A model generated the notes under the pieces. It ran no database searches. It saw only the letters and a program-made list of their open reading frames with translations, and was not told the origin of the DNA. DNA of 46,000 bases, from NCBI GenBank assembly GCA_016946835.1, contig JACVTC010000014.1, positions 170,001 through 216,000 on the forward strand, in the 5' to 3' direction. The position numbers and the translations under genes are program-made. The DNA comes from Neocallimastix lanati (nom. inval.) (lineage: Eukaryota; Neocallimastigomycota; Neocallimastigomycetes; Neocallimastigales; Neocallimastigaceae). Positions 1-13,672 of the stretch are shown here, piece after piece (position 1 is the first letter of the stretch; each line of letters begins with the position of its first letter).

Positions 1-115
1 TATTATATTATATTTTTATTATTAAAACATTTCTTTTCAATTCAATTAATAATAGTTTATATTATTATCATTATCATTATCATTATTAATATTATTAAAT
101 TATTAAATAATAAAG

Positions 116-722
116 ATTTTCCCAAGATCAGAAATTCCAACTACTGATGAAGCATTAGCTGAAACAATTTCAATTAATCTTAAAACACCAATTGTTTCTA
201 ATCCACGTTTACCAATTGAAAAGATGAAATTATCAAGAGCTCAATCTGGATGGTGGAATAAAGAGGACAAATATGAAAAGGTAATATTATCATATATATA
301 TTTAAAATTTTTATAATTATAATTATATATATATATATATTATTTTATTTTTATTTTTATTTTTATTTTTATTTTTATTTTTATTTTTATTTTTATTTTT
401 ATTTTTATTTTTATTTTTATTTTTATTTTTATTTTTATTTTTATTTTTATTTTTATTTTTATTTTTATTTTTATTTTTATTTTTATTTTTATTTTTATTT
501 TTATTTTTATTTTTATTTTTATTTTTATTTTTATTTTTATTTTTATTTTTATTTTTATTTTTATTTTTATTTTTATTTTTATTTTTTTTATTTTTATTTT
601 TATTTTTATTTTTTTTTTATTTTTATTCTTATTCTTATTTTTTTTTATTGTTGTTTTGTTTAAAAAATCATATACAAATAAATTTATAAATAAATTTTAA
701 ATTTTTTTTTTTTTATTTATGA

Positions 723-756
<34 letters not shown>

Positions 757-2132
757 CAGGTTGGAAAGTACTACACTTCTGTATGGAATTTATCAAATGT
801 TGAAATTAATACTGTTACAAGAAAAGAAGTAAAATAAAAATATTATATACAAATATTATATTGTATTATATTTTATTTTTAATGATAATTTATTTAATTA
901 TTAATCAATATTTTTAATTAATTATTACTATTATTATTATATTATATTTAAATAGCATGTAACTGAAATTAAAAGACTCGAAAAAGAAAAAGAAAAAGAG
1001 GAAAAACAAAAGGCTTTAGAAAAACGTAAAGAAGAAATTGAGCAAAGAACTAAAAGATTACAAAAGAAGTTATCAAATTCCACATTAAAAGCTTTAAATG
1101 ATTCATCTGTTAAAGTTAATAGTACATCAAAATCTGATTTAACTGAGGGAGAAGAAAACAAAGAAGAAAATAAAGAAGAAATTAAGGAAGAAGAAAACAA
1201 AGAAGAAGAAGAAAAAGAGGAAACAGAAATTAAGACCATGGATGACAATATTAAAATGTTAGAAGAAGGAAAAAATATTAAAAATCCAGATTCCAAAGAT
1301 ATTGAAAATTATGTAAATACTGTAAAAGATACTTGGGATGTTATCCAAAGTTATGTTTATTTACCACCACCACCACCATCTGATATTCAATTTGAAGATT
1401 ATTTCTTTTTAGAAAAATCAGGTTATATTCATCTTGGTCGTAAACAAGAAATAGAAGAATCAAAACTAAAATTTAAAGCAGTTATTTGGGTTTCTAATGA
1501 AGAAAGTTCTATTAAGGATCCGGAATTTGTAAATGGTACAAAGCCATTACCACAAAGACCATTTCCAATGAAAATAGAACAACTTTATCCAGTATTAGAT
1601 ATTCTTGGTTTTGGTTCTAATAGTCATATTTCTACTCTTAGAAATGTTTTAGATGCTACAGTATGTATAAATCATATTGATTTTTTATCATTAAAAAGAA
1701 TTATATAATGTAATATTATATTATATTATATATATTTTAAATTTCTAATATATATCTATATTATCATTATTATTTTCTTTTATAATTATTATTATTATTA
1801 TTGTTATTATTTGTAGCTTCCTGATGGTTTCCCAGTGCAAATTGGTAATTTAATTTTTATAATATATTTTAACAATAATATTATTATTTATATTAAAATA
1901 ATTAATATTATAATTTATTATTAACATTTAAAAAATAATAAATTATAATTAATTATATAAATATTATGCAGAAATTCCTGTATTTAATGTATTCTCTGCC
2001 TTAATTTCATTTGATAATTATAATACTGAATTTGAAATTGGTGAGGATCACTTTAAGGTACCGTTTGATGAATTTAAACCAGGTGTAATTATTAGTAAAT
2101 TATCTGATGAAGATCCTGAAGCAAAGGCTTAA
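116..2132 (+). CDS. ANKRD13-like protein, C-terminal part (5' end outside window)
   Basis: This is the 3' part of a gene entering from the left. Exons read 116-280, 760-828, 956-1660, 1817-1844 and 1972-2132 (TAA at 2130), with GT..AG borders and matching phases, giving 375 residues. The product matches the GPCR-chaperone domain of ankyrin repeat domain 13 proteins, which in animals bind ubiquitinated cargo or assist receptor biogenesis. Visible marks are GWWNKEDKYEK in the first exon, VGKYYTSVWNLSNVE in the second, a long charged Lys/Glu insert (about residues 80-170), then YLPPPPPSDIQFEDYFF, the conserved KPLPQRPFPMKIEQLYPVL stretch and LPDGFPVQIEIPVFNV across two short exons. The ankyrin repeats would lie upstream of the window. 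No ubiquitin-interacting motif is evident: the protein ends about 25 residues after the domain with SDEDPEAKA. Family call is confident; the function in this organism is inferred. Confidence 0.88.
345..625. repeat. (TTTTTA)n microsatellite in an intron
   Basis: Some 45 units of a TTTTTA hexamer fill most of the intron at 281-759 of the ANKRD13-like gene. The rest of that intron is T-rich and ends in an (ATT)n run directly before the acceptor TATCAG. I see no AG dinucleotide in the intron before the acceptor itself. Confidence 0.95.
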
Positions 2133-2196
2133 AATAATCTAAATAAAATTCTTCCATAAAATAAAATAACTATTATGTACTATTATTATCATAATT

Positions 2197-2242
<46 letters not shown>

Positions 2243-2989
2243 TATGTAATGAACAGTGTATTTTTATCCTAGCCTAAAAAGTATCTCTTCATAAATGAAA
2301 TATAATTATAAATATTTATAATTATATATTTATATTTATATTATAATATAAAATAATAAACAAATAAGCAAATAAATATATAATATATTATTAGTATATA
2401 TTTGATTTTTATTGATATTTTATTTTAAAGATATTTTCAATTAAAATAATTTAAAATTTATGTTTAATATAATCTTTTTTTTTTTTTTTTTTTTTTTATT
2501 ATTATTATTTTTATTTTATTTTATTTTATTTTTTCCTTTTTCTATTACATTCATTTTTTTTTTGTTGCATCTGAATCCTTTACAATTTAAATTAATATTT
2601 AAAAAAATTTCCCATTTTGGAATTTTGGATTAAAGTAAATTTCAATAATTTATATGTATATATAATATATTTTAAATTTTGAATTTTTTTTATTATTTTT
2701 TAATTAATTCAATTAAAAATGTTATTTAATTTTTTTTTTAAATAAATATAGATATATTATTCTTTATTTTAAAATTCAGTAAATTAATAATTGTTAAAAT
2801 AAGAATTCTACTATTAATATTTAAATACTTTTTCTAATATCTTTCATATAAGGTAAAATATAAAATTTAAATAATAGATCAAAAAAAAAAAAAAATTAAA
2901 TAAGTTTTAATAAAATAAAAGTAATTTTGGTATTATAAAATGAATCCAGATCATTTTTACCAAAAATATTTAATAAAACTATTTAATAA
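2133..2989. other. AT-rich spacer, no gene seen
   Basis: Spacer downstream of the ANKRD13-like gene. It contains TA and AT runs (2205-2240) and a poly(T) run near 2476-2498. No open frame with recognisable content and no tRNA-like fold was seen. Confidence 0.6.
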
Positions 2990-3400
2990 AATAAAGATGT
3001 AATGCCTGTAAAGTAGATAATGTGTTGACCACTAGATTCTCCTACGAACTAAGAGATATTATCGGGTGATTTAATTTCCGCAGATTCGTTTGTGTGATGA
3101 ACATTTATTACTACCTGTGTAAGATGTACTAGTAATAGAAAATTCTTCTTTGTCATATCGGTTTGACGTTGACTCTCTTGGTTGTGAAGGATTATTTTTT
3201 TTTTTTTTTACTATATCAAAAAATAACTCAAAGAGTACTACTGACAACTGGTATAATGTTGGTAAAGTAACCCGAGAGGCTAACTATATATTAAACCCAG
3301 AACTCTATAATAGAAGTTCTTTAAAATGTTTTTGTTCCTCAATATTGAGTTGTAGCTTATCTAAAGCTAAAATAATTTTACAATTATTATTTTTATTATT
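2990..3400 (-). mobile_element. Diverged LINE 3'-end fragment
   Basis: Read on the minus strand this stretch gives KIILALDKLQLNIEEQ, then KHFKELLL, and further on VVLFELFFDIV. It aligns by eye with the C-terminal region of the LINE protein seen intact at 25967-26986 (VLNELHFDSGEQRQLNELLF ... SSSFELLFDRY). Several stops interrupt it. The similarity is loose enough that this is probably an older relative or a second subfamily rather than a copy of the neighbour at 3536-4268. It is higher in GC than the flanks, as are the other LINE pieces in this window. Confidence 0.6.
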
Positions 3401-3535
3401 AATGATAATTTACTATATTGTATTTTTTAAATTTTTAAAATTTATTGACTAATTAAGTTCATTAATAGTATATATTTATTATAAATAAATAAAAAATAAA
3501 AAATAAATAATAAAAAATAATTTTTTTTTTTTTTT

Positions 3536-4268
3536 AAAAATAGATAGTGTGGTGTCCACTAAACTCTCCCCGGATTCATCATTTATTGAACAACTAAGGC
3601 GAGATTTACCATTCGTAGAAATAGATGATGATCCGGTATCATTATGCCTTATCAGTACGACGTCTACGATCTTGGTTAAGTTTGGTATTTTGGAATACTT
3701 ATCAAATAATAGCTCAAACGAACTACTTATGATAGGTATTGCGCTAGTTAAGAATTCCGCCAAGCCCACAATTTTTGGAACAGGTGACTAAGATGAACCT
3801 TTGAAAAGTAGTTCATTTAATTGTCTCTGTTCCCTTCTATCGAAATGTAGCTCATTTAAAGCTAAAGTTCCACCAAGAAGGAACAAATATATATAATGTT
3901 TGATATAATCATTAAAATCAGAAATAGAGTCATAGGAATAAAGATGATTCAACACTCTAATCTTCCTAGCGAACAAAACATAGAGATTACCAATGAAATT
4001 TAAAGAATTCCATCTAAAAGATACAAGAGCATCGCATTTAAAATTCTAATGATTAAAAGATTGATTACCTTCGCCACAACAGGAGCAAGTCTTGGGACAA
4101 TCTTCCGAAACTCTACCCATTCTAATAGTAATAGTAATATTGTATTTATAACCACAGCGTAAACGTATAATCCACGAAAACCCTAAGTTGAATTGGGGAT
4201 ATTTTAAGCTAAGCATTATTATAACTTTATTATTTAAGAACTGGTTACTATCGTAATTTTGACCATTA
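3536..4268 (-). mobile_element. LINE (non-LTR) 3' coding fragment, family A
   Basis: The minus strand is nearly identical to the coding 3' end of the LINE copy at 25932-27175, including the terminal segment NDESGESLVDTTLSIF, the LGGTLALNELHFDRREQRQLNELLFKGSS segment (positions about 3810-3890) and, further right, the zinc-knuckle-like Cys/His region. It is 5'-truncated at about 4268, where an A-rich tract begins. The family 3' UTR is missing; instead a run of about 14 A (minus strand) follows directly after CTATCTATTTT. Stops and small changes make it a dead copy. Confidence 0.8.
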
Positions 4269-4482
4269 AAAAAAAAAAAAAAAAATAAAAGATAAATAAT
4301 AAAAGATAAATAATAAAAAATAAAAAATAAAAAATAAAAAATAAAAAATAAATAATAAAAAATAAATAATAAAAAATAAATAATAAAAAATAAAAAATAA
4401 ATAATAAAAAATAAAAAATAAATAATAAATAATAAAAAATAAAAACTTATAAAGAAATTAATAATGATTTAAACACGAGCAC

Positions 4483-4514
<32 letters not shown>

Positions 4515-5119
4515 ATAAATAAAAAATTTTTTATTTTATTTATTTATTTTTATATATTATTGTTTTAATAAAAATATTTTGATTATAAAAATGTGTTATA
4601 ATTAATATTAAATATATAATTTTAAAATTAATATTTTAAAAATAAAAAAAAAATTATACTTTTCTATCTAATGTAATATTTACTATTTTAACAATTTATT
4701 AATATTAATATTATTCATTTTGTTTGTTTGCTTGAATAAACGTAAATATATTTAAATTAATTTATATTATTGATATATATATGTGATAAAATTATAAATA
4801 ATATATTATATTTTTAAATATTATTAATGATAATTATTTTTTTTGTTTAATACTAATTACGTTTTGATATATCTAATTATTATATTTAATAATTTTTTAT
4901 GATATTCTTATTTTAAAATTTATTTTACTTATATTTTTTATATATGAAAATTTTAATTAAAGAATATTTAAATTATATATATAAGCATTATATATATATT
5001 ATTAAATATTGATTTTTTATAATATTAAATTTCTTGTTTAGTAATTTTTTTTATTCATAATTATTTTTTTCTTTTTCTTGTTTTTTTTTTTTCTTTTTCT
5101 TGTTTTTTTTTAACTTTAA
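4269..5119. repeat. A-rich AAAAATAAAT repeats then AT-rich spacer
   Basis: Positions 4269-4446 are a degenerate tandem array of AAATAAATAATAAAA-type units next to the truncated LINE end. A 27-nt T run follows at 4484-4510. The rest up to the end of the DUF4832 gene is AT-rich with no coding signal. Confidence 0.75.
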
Positions 5120-6986
5120 TCATTTATAATTAAATCTGATTCCTAAGTTATTTAATCTTGTTTCTGGTTCTTCCATACCAGCATTACTAAATACAACACG
5201 ATATTCGGGACGATGTGGGAATTGATAATCTGAAATATCAAGATAAACATTATATTTACCCTTTGGTGGATTCACTTTAGCAAGACTAAAGTTTATTGTT
5301 ACTAAAACAGTTTCATTTGGGTACCATAATCTTATTTCTGGATTATTTTCTGGTTGAATTGTAAATCTTTCCAAAGTATCTCTATTTTCAATAACAACAA
5401 AGAACGTTTTTGGAGTTGTAGAAATTGAAAAACCATCGTTAAGAATTTCAAGATCTAATTTTACGGGGTTATTTAATGAAGGATAATGATCAACTTTAGC
5501 CCTAACTAAGGTATATCTGTAACCAAGTCTTGATATAATTTCTCTAATTTAAATTATAAATATAAGAGAAATAATAATACAATTAAAATTAAAATTAAAA
5601 GTATTATTAATATTATATATATTTTTATATTAATTAAAATTAATTCATAAAAAATTTCATTAATTATTATTTAATTTAAAGGTAACAATAATAATATAAA
5701 ATAAATTTCAAATTAATATTTACGAATAAGTATTGTCTTCTTTCCATCCTTTAATAACATCTGGATGATATTGTCTATTAAGAGCATTCCAATGATAACA
5801 TGACATTTGATTAATAGCATTTTTACCACTAGCTTGTGGACCTGGCTTGCAAGTTTCACCTAATACTGGTACATATTTAGAATCAAATGCTAAATAAGTT
5901 TTATCAGTATCACAAGTATAAGTACCCATATCTGTATCATCTGCTAAAAAGGCATCATTATGGAAACCAATTCTAAAACCTGCAGATCGAGATTGGATAT
6001 CAGAATTAGTAATTGTCTTATTATGACCTAAATATTTCATCTTATATTGTGGTGTTCTCATCAACAAGAATCTTTCAGGTGGAATCATATCTAATAAAGC
6101 TTGAACAACTTCTCTTCTATTTTGATTTTGAACTTCATTGATTTTTCCTTTATTACCAAAATCTTCATTGGTATAATACCATTCACCTTTTTTTTTGTTT
6201 TTTTTTTGTATTTAATTTATTTTATTTTTGGTCATTATTAATAAAGATTTTATTTATAAATAATAGAGAAAAGCATATTTTAAAAATATTGTTAATTATG
6301 TAATTAGTAATTATGATATAAATATTAAAAATTAAAATAAAGAAAAAAAAGTATATAAATATATATTAATTAATTTTTTTTTTTTTTTTTTTCTTTTTTT
6401 GAAAAATAATTACCCCAAGTTCCAATGAAACCTGCTTGAACAGCATATATAACATCGTGATTCTTATAAATAACTGGTTTTAATTGATTAATATGTGAAA
6501 GTACAATATGTCTTGGTGCATCTGGGAGATTTGGATCTTCAGTATAACAAAAACGAATAATAAGTTTTACACCAGCTTCACGTGCAGTAGCAAAATCTTT
6601 ATCAATCTTTTGCAATACATCTTCTGGTATAATTTCACTTTCTTTCAAAGTATCTAAATTAAACATTCTTAATAAAAGCGCTTCATTTTGAGTCTCTCTA
6701 CATTTTTTAAGATCTGAAACTTCTAATGGTCGGTAATCTGAAATTTTGGTATGCCTTTGTTCATAAACACCTCTCTATAATTTTAATTATTGTAATAAAT
6801 TTATATATAAATTAATAAATATATTCTATTTCATAAATTATTTTATATATTATTAAATATAGTTTATGTAAATATTATATATCTTATTCTTACTTCTGGA
6901 TTAAAAACTTCCTCATTAATTTCACCATTGAATTCTTTTTCGAAATGCTTCTTCCTAAATAAATCCATTAATCTTGACATCAACAT
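5120..6986 (-). CDS. DUF4874-DUF4832 domain protein
   Basis: Four exons, read downward: 6986-6894, 6774-6414, 6186-5724 and 5543-5120, joining in phase to 446 residues. The N-terminal DUF4874 part carries the family's NPERG motif, split by the first intron (NPE | RGVYEQR). It continues with the barrel-like segments AREAGVKLIIRFCYTED and AVQAGFIGTWGEWYYTNEDFG. The C-terminal DUF4832 part begins near MIPPERFLLMRTPQYKM and ends in a beta-rich region (LGYRYTLVRAKVDH, LDLEILNDGFSIS, FFVVIENRD). The family is widespread in bacteria and is thought to be carbohydrate-related, but no activity is assigned here. No signal peptide is visible at MLMSRLMDLFRKK. An AATAG lies just before the chosen ATG, so an upstream exon is possible. 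A second ATG at 6980 is an alternative start. Confidence 0.85.
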
Positions 6987-9090
6987 TTTGATTTTCTATT
7001 AAAATATGTGAATTATACATATGTATATATATTAATTTTTTTAATAAAATACATTTAACCAAAATATTATATGATATATATTATAAATTTAAAATATAAA
7101 TTTAAATTTTGTAAATTTATTATTAAATATTATTCCAATGTATATACCTTTTATTATATTTAAAATATTAACTTTCATTTTTTAAATATTATTGAAAAAA
7201 GGTTATATATTGTAGTGAAATTATTTAAATTAAAATATATAATATTGATTAAGATAATATAATTTATGAATTATAAGTATTATAAAAATAATACTAAATG
7301 CTTGTAGTATTAGCTAATATAATAATTTATATTTATATGCATACTTACAATTATATAAGTTGGTTTGTTAAATTAATTTGATGTTTACTATTTATTTAGA
7401 AAATGAAAGAAATAAAAAAAAAAATAAGGATAACAAGATTATTGAAAAAATTAAATTATTATAAAAATAATAATATATCTTAATAATGTTTTTGTTATAT
7501 AAATATATTATATATTTTATACAATATTTACAAATATTACAAATTTTTATTTATCTAAAAAGATTTATTTTTGAATTCAACGAACAATATGGATTCTTTA
7601 AATTTTAAATAATTTTTAATATTTAATTTTTTTGGTCTAAATTTTTTTTTATATATCATTTTTATCTTTATATACTATGGAAGGAATAATTTTTTTAATA
7701 TTTTAAATCATTAAAAAATGGAGGAATTACATATATACAGTCAATTGTAGTATATATTAAATAAATTAAAATATATTTAATCTTTTTTTTTTTTTATTTT
7801 CTATAAAAAATAAATTAAAATCTATATAATTCATATTTAATTTTTAAAATGAAAAAACTTTAAAAAAAGACTATTGTATTATTAAGTTAGAATATATATA
7901 TATAATATATTATAATATATAATATATAATATAATAAATGGTTTATTTGTATTAATAAATTAGAATATAAATAAATAATATATAATATAAAATAAAATAG
8001 ATGGTTTATTTCTTTAAATTTTTTATATAATAATAATAAATAAAAAATATTTATCCATTTGTGTTGATTATATATTATAAATATAAAATTTTTTTTTTTT
8101 ACTATGAAAATTATAAATAAAAAGGTGGAAATAATATTTATAAATAAATAATTGTTTCACTAAGATAGCTATTGAATAATCAAACTAATACCATTTATTG
8201 TTAATATAAAAATGAAGAAATAAATGTTTCTATAATATTATATAAATATTTATTATAGCTTAAAATAATACTAGCATATAAATAAATTTTTATTACTCTT
8301 TTTTTTTTAAACATATAAAAAAATTATATATTAATTCATTATTAGTACAGTACATTACTCTAAATTAATTTATTAATAACTTGTTCGTGCTGCCACATTT
8401 TTTCATTTTAAATTATTATATTTTAAAGTTTATCTATAATATCTTCATTTATATGATTCTATATATGTAACACAAAAAAAAATTTTTTTTTGTTAAAATG
8501 TAAAAAAATACAAAATTAAAATTTTATTAGGTGATAATCAATTATTAAAAAATAATAATAAAATAATTATAATTAACTCAATAATTAATAATTAAATAAA
8601 TAGTTAAATAAATATAATAATAATAATAATAGATATTTACAAAAAGATTTATTATATTTTCCTATATTTCAATATATTATTGAACTATTAAAGTTTTAAA
8701 ATAGAAAAGAGGAAAAAGCCATCGTTATATTTATTAAATTATAAATAAATATTACAAATAATATAGAAATTTTAAAATCAGTTCAGAAATATTATAACAA
8801 ATGATATCTTCTTGAAAAGGAGAGCAAGAGACAAATTATTAGGATCCTTGTTACATCAATAATAATAATTAGTAAATAACAATAGTTAATAATAATAATA
8901 TTGATAATAATATTACTATAAATAATATAAGAATAAAAAAATAATAAAATATCGATATAATATAATAATAATAATATTATTATTATCATATAATTTTTAA
9001 AAATAAAATTGCAAAATCAAAATAATTATTATTAATAATTTTTAGTTAAAATTTTGTCTATTTTCTATTATAAAATCAATATTTTAAAAA
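6987..9090. other. AT-rich spacer, no gene seen
   Basis: About 2.1 kb between the divergent DUF4832 and COG4 genes, so the promoters of both should lie here. It contains only AT-rich low-complexity sequence with TA and A/T runs. Short open frames such as the Ile/Leu-rich one near 8792-8989 have no recognisable content. Confidence 0.55.
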
Positions 9091-9188
9091 AGAGTTCTGG
9101 GTCATGGAAAGGCTACTCCAAACCCCAAACTGATAAGGTTAAATTAACAAAGGTTAGTTCATTTATTATTAAGGATTGGGGAACACCA
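9091..9188 (+). ncRNA. Candidate structured RNA (H/ACA-like tail), unassigned
   Basis: A roughly 100-nt island with clearly higher GC than its surroundings. A first potential hairpin is closed by GAGT/ACTC (9092-9118). After a short hinge, CCCCAA (9123-9128) pairs with TTGGGG (9176-9181), followed by A, ACA (9183-9185) and three nucleotides. This order, closing stem then ACA three nucleotides from a possible 3' end, is what the 3' half of a box H/ACA RNA would show. The hinge has only a weak ANANNA-like match and I could not place a guide. It may instead be a remnant of something else. Treat as a lead, not a call. Confidence 0.25.
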
Positions 9189-9865
9189 ATATTATAGGAC
9201 AAGTCTATTTATTAATTTTCAATTGGTGTTAATATAAAAAGGAATAAGGATAAAAAAACTTATTATAGTTTTTCATATAAAAATTAACTTAATGATAAAG
9301 ACATTTTATATTATAGTTTATTTAGTTTTCATTTATTTTTTGAAATTACAGTAACAATAAAAATTTTATATTGAAAATTACTAATAGAATTATAATATCT
9401 TTTGCTATTACCAATATAGCATAAACAATAACAATTTCAAAAAAATTTATATAAACTAAATAAAAGATAATAAAAAATAATTTTTATATTAATTTATTTG
9501 CTTAATTAAGACTAAAATTTTTTTTATTGCATTATTTTAGCTATTTTCAATTAATAAAAATAATAAAAAAAAATTTTAAATAATGTATACATTAATTATT
9601 ATTTATACATACATAATGTACAGATTAATGTAAATTGCTATCAACATAATTTTATTATATAAAAAATATATAATATTAATAATTATAATATATTATTTGA
9701 AATTTCAAATTAATAAATTCAAATTAGCTTTCTTAAATGAACATAAATATATAGTAAAAATTGAAAAAAAAAAAAAAAAAAAAAAAAAAACAGTAAATAA
9801 ATCTTATTGATTTAAATAGAATATTCATTATATTTAAATAATTTAATCAATGTAATAAATTTAAA

Positions 9866-10210
9866 ATGGCAACAGAAAGAGAAATTAATGACATCATATC
9901 TACATTATCATTAGACGAAATTAAAGAATTAACAGATATTAATGTTATTCAAAAACAATTAAGATTATTAAACGAAGAGGAAACTATATTAGATCAAGAA
10001 TTAGATTCTATCATAAGTAGAAAAGATGATTATGAAAAAAAACTATCAACTATTGAAGGTTTAAAGTAAGTATTATATGAATAAACAATAAATAAACAAA
10101 TATATTATTAATTTGATATGATAAAAAAAAAATAATTTTCCTTTGATTTATTTTCAAATGGAATTTATTGATAGTTAATATATATTTTCATGTTTGAAGT
10201 TTTCTCTCTT

Positions 10211-10260
<50 letters not shown>

Positions 10261-10845
10261 CATTTATATAATAATTAGTTTTAAAATGAATTATATTTTT
10301 TAAATAAATGAATGGAACAATAAGTGAACAATACATTTTTCATTTATAATCAATTTATTTTTTATTTTATCAAATACTTGAATATTAAAATATATTTATT
10401 AACATTATTATTTTTTTTTGCAATAAAATTTATTGTATAATTTTTCATTATTATAGGATGAAAATAAATTTTTTAAATAATAGCTCGGTTAATTTACTTC
10501 ATGTGATTGATAAAACAGTTAAAGTTTCAGATAATATTAGTTGTAAAGTTCGTTCTATTGATCTTGAGCAGGTGCATAAAGGAATTTTGATACAAAATTA
10601 ATTATATTAGAAATTTTAATATAAATCAAGTAGTAGTTATTAACATTTCATTTTAATAACATTTTTCAATATATTTTTTGTTGAAGTCGAGAGTATTAAA
10701 AACTATTTCATTAGTTGATAATATGCAAGAAATTAAGGTAATTTTCTTTTTCAAAAATTAATATTTATTATAATTTCTATTTAGTTTTTAATTTTAATAA
10801 ATTTAAGGAAATTTTCAAATTGAAATTTAATTAATTATGAAACCT

Positions 10846-10882
<37 letters not shown>

Positions 10883-10912
10883 TTTGAATATGATATATTT
10901 TATTATATTTAG

Positions 10913-10951
<39 letters not shown>

Positions 10952-13634
10952 GTTATTATTATTATTTTTGCATTAATTTTATTAATTTTTTTTTTATAAA
11001 TGAAAAGAATTATGCAAATGGTGTGGAAATGGCAATGAGAGGAAAAGATTATGAAACAGCAGCAGGATATATTAAAAAATATCTTTCTTTAGATCCAGAA
11101 ATTCTTAAAAAAATATATAAAAGTGAAGAAAATAATGATTTATCTAATGGTAATAAAGAAGAAGTTCCGACAAAAATACTGGAAGGTGCAAGAAGACGTC
11201 TAGTAGAAATATTTAATACAGAATTTGATGCTGCAGCAAGAAGTGGTAATGAAGAAATCATTAGTAAATACTTTAAACTTTATCCTTGTGTTGGTCATAA
11301 AGAACTTGGTTTAGATAAATATGCTTCATACATTTGCGATCAATTAGTTAAACAATGCCAAGATAAAATGAGAATAACAGAAAATATATGTTAGTAATAA
11401 TTTAAATAGTAATTATATTTTATTAAAGGAATATGTATATTATTTTATTATATTATATTTTAATATTTTAATATATTTTATTGCATTATATTTTATTTTA
11501 TTTTATTTTTTTTATTTTTGTTTTATTTTATTCTATTAGTTTATTTATTTACTTTTATTATTGCTTTTAATTATTTCTATTTTATATATTTCTATTTTAT
11601 TTTATAATTTTTATTTATTTACTTATTATTATTATTATAATTATTATTTTGATTTATATAATTATTAAATGATATTAAATTATTTTAATGAATATATACA
11701 ATAGCTGAAATTTTCTTTGCAGAATTATTAATTAGACTTTATGAAATTACATCAACTTTAATTGATAAGCAAGAAAGAATTATAAATTATTATTATGGAG
11801 ATGGTTATACTTTAAGAATTATTCAACGTTTACAAAATGAAGTTGAAAGGCAAGGTATATTAATATTAAATGCATTTCTTGATAAACGTGAAATAGAGAG
11901 AAAGGTAATATATATATAATAAAAATGTTATTTTTAATTATTATATTAAATTAATTTATTATAATTTATAATAATATTTAAATGAATTATGTATATATAA
12001 TTTAAAAAAAAAAAAAAAAGATAAATGATATAAAAACATCAGATTCTGGTTCTTCATGGAAAGGAAATTCAAATACTGATAATATAGTTGTAAATCCAAG
12101 AGAATTAGATATTATTTTGTCAGAGATGGTTTTGATTAGTCAACGTACCTTTTTATATAATAATTTTGTTAATTACCGAGCAATGGTAAAATGATAAAAA
12201 ATAGATATTATAATTTTGTTATGAATATTTTAAAATTATTTTAAATATAAAATATGTACTACATTTTATAGAATAAATGTATATTTATTAATATATATAT
12301 ATAAAATTTAATTATAGCTTGAATCACAGAAATTATCAAAAAATGAAACAGATAAAACTTTAATAACAGCACTTGGTGGTTGTGAAGAAAATGGTTTAGT
12401 GAAAGATAGTAAATTAAATAAAAAAGTTGATGAAATTCAAAAATATTATATTAAATTAGAAGAATATTATATTAGCAAGAATATTCAAAAGGTAATGATG
12501 CTTAAAAAATTATTTTTTATTTTATTCCTTTTTTTTTTTTTTTTTTTATATCATAATATATTATTATTTATTATTTTAATAAATAAAATATTTTAATATA
12601 TATTTAAATATTTTAAATAGGCATTGAAAATTGATGAATATGATACACATCGTGAAACATCATGCAGTGTTGAAGATGTATTTTACATTGTTCAAAAATC
12701 AACTGATAGAATTATTTCTATATCAAATACAGATGTAATATCTACTTTATTAAAAATAATAGGAAGAATTCTTAATAAAGAATATATTCAATATTTTTTC
12801 AGAAATATTCAGGGTATTTTTAATTCATCAGACCACAAAGATTTAAGTGTTGTTATGGTAAAATATAGTTGATTAGATTATTAGTTTAATTTATTTTAAT
12901 AATAAATAATAAATAATAAATTAATCTTTTATTGTAATACAAGCTAATACAATTTATATTATTATTAATATTATTGCACTAATACATTCTAAAGATTCTT
13001 TTAAATAATGTTGATGTTAGTTGTGTATATATCAATAAATTGGCTGATGAATTAAATAAAAAGATTAAAAATATATTTTCAATTACTAATGAAGAAAGTG
13101 AAGAAAACAAAACTATACTTATAGCTATTAATTCATTGAAAGATAATTCTACAGCATTTCGTCAAGTATTAAATGTAAGCATTAATATAGTATAAATATT
13201 TAAAGATTAAATTAAATAAAATTATAATATACTTAATAATAAAATCATATATATATTCTATAATATATATTGTATTTTTTTTTTTTTTTTTTTTTATTTT
13301 TTTTTTATAATTATTTTATTTATTAGAAATGGATTCTTAATTGCTTTAATGAAAAAATAAAAGGAAGAATAAAACCATTATTAAATGAATCATTTAAGGA
13401 TATTAAATATATATTAAATGATGATGAATATGCAGAACAAGATTCAAATAATTTATTTGTTAAACGTTTAATTAATGGTATAAATAAATTAATTACGCCA
13501 TTTAAGGTATTTTTTTTAATCATTGATATTAATATTACTTTTAATAATATAATATTTAAAACTAAAATATTAATTATTTGACATTAAAATTTTCTAATGT
13601 ATGCTTATATTAAAAAAAATTTTAATTATTAATA

Positions 13635-13672
<38 letters not shown>

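Noticed and set aside
937-1296. Minus-strand Ser/Phe-rich 119-codon frame
   Set aside because: Shadow of the Lys/Glu-rich exon of the ANKRD13-like gene on the plus strand.
9091-9188. tRNA, U1, U2, U4, U5 or U6 snRNA in the GC island
   Set aside because: No cloverleaf, no B-box GGTTCGA-like motif, and no match by eye to the conserved core sequences of these RNAs.
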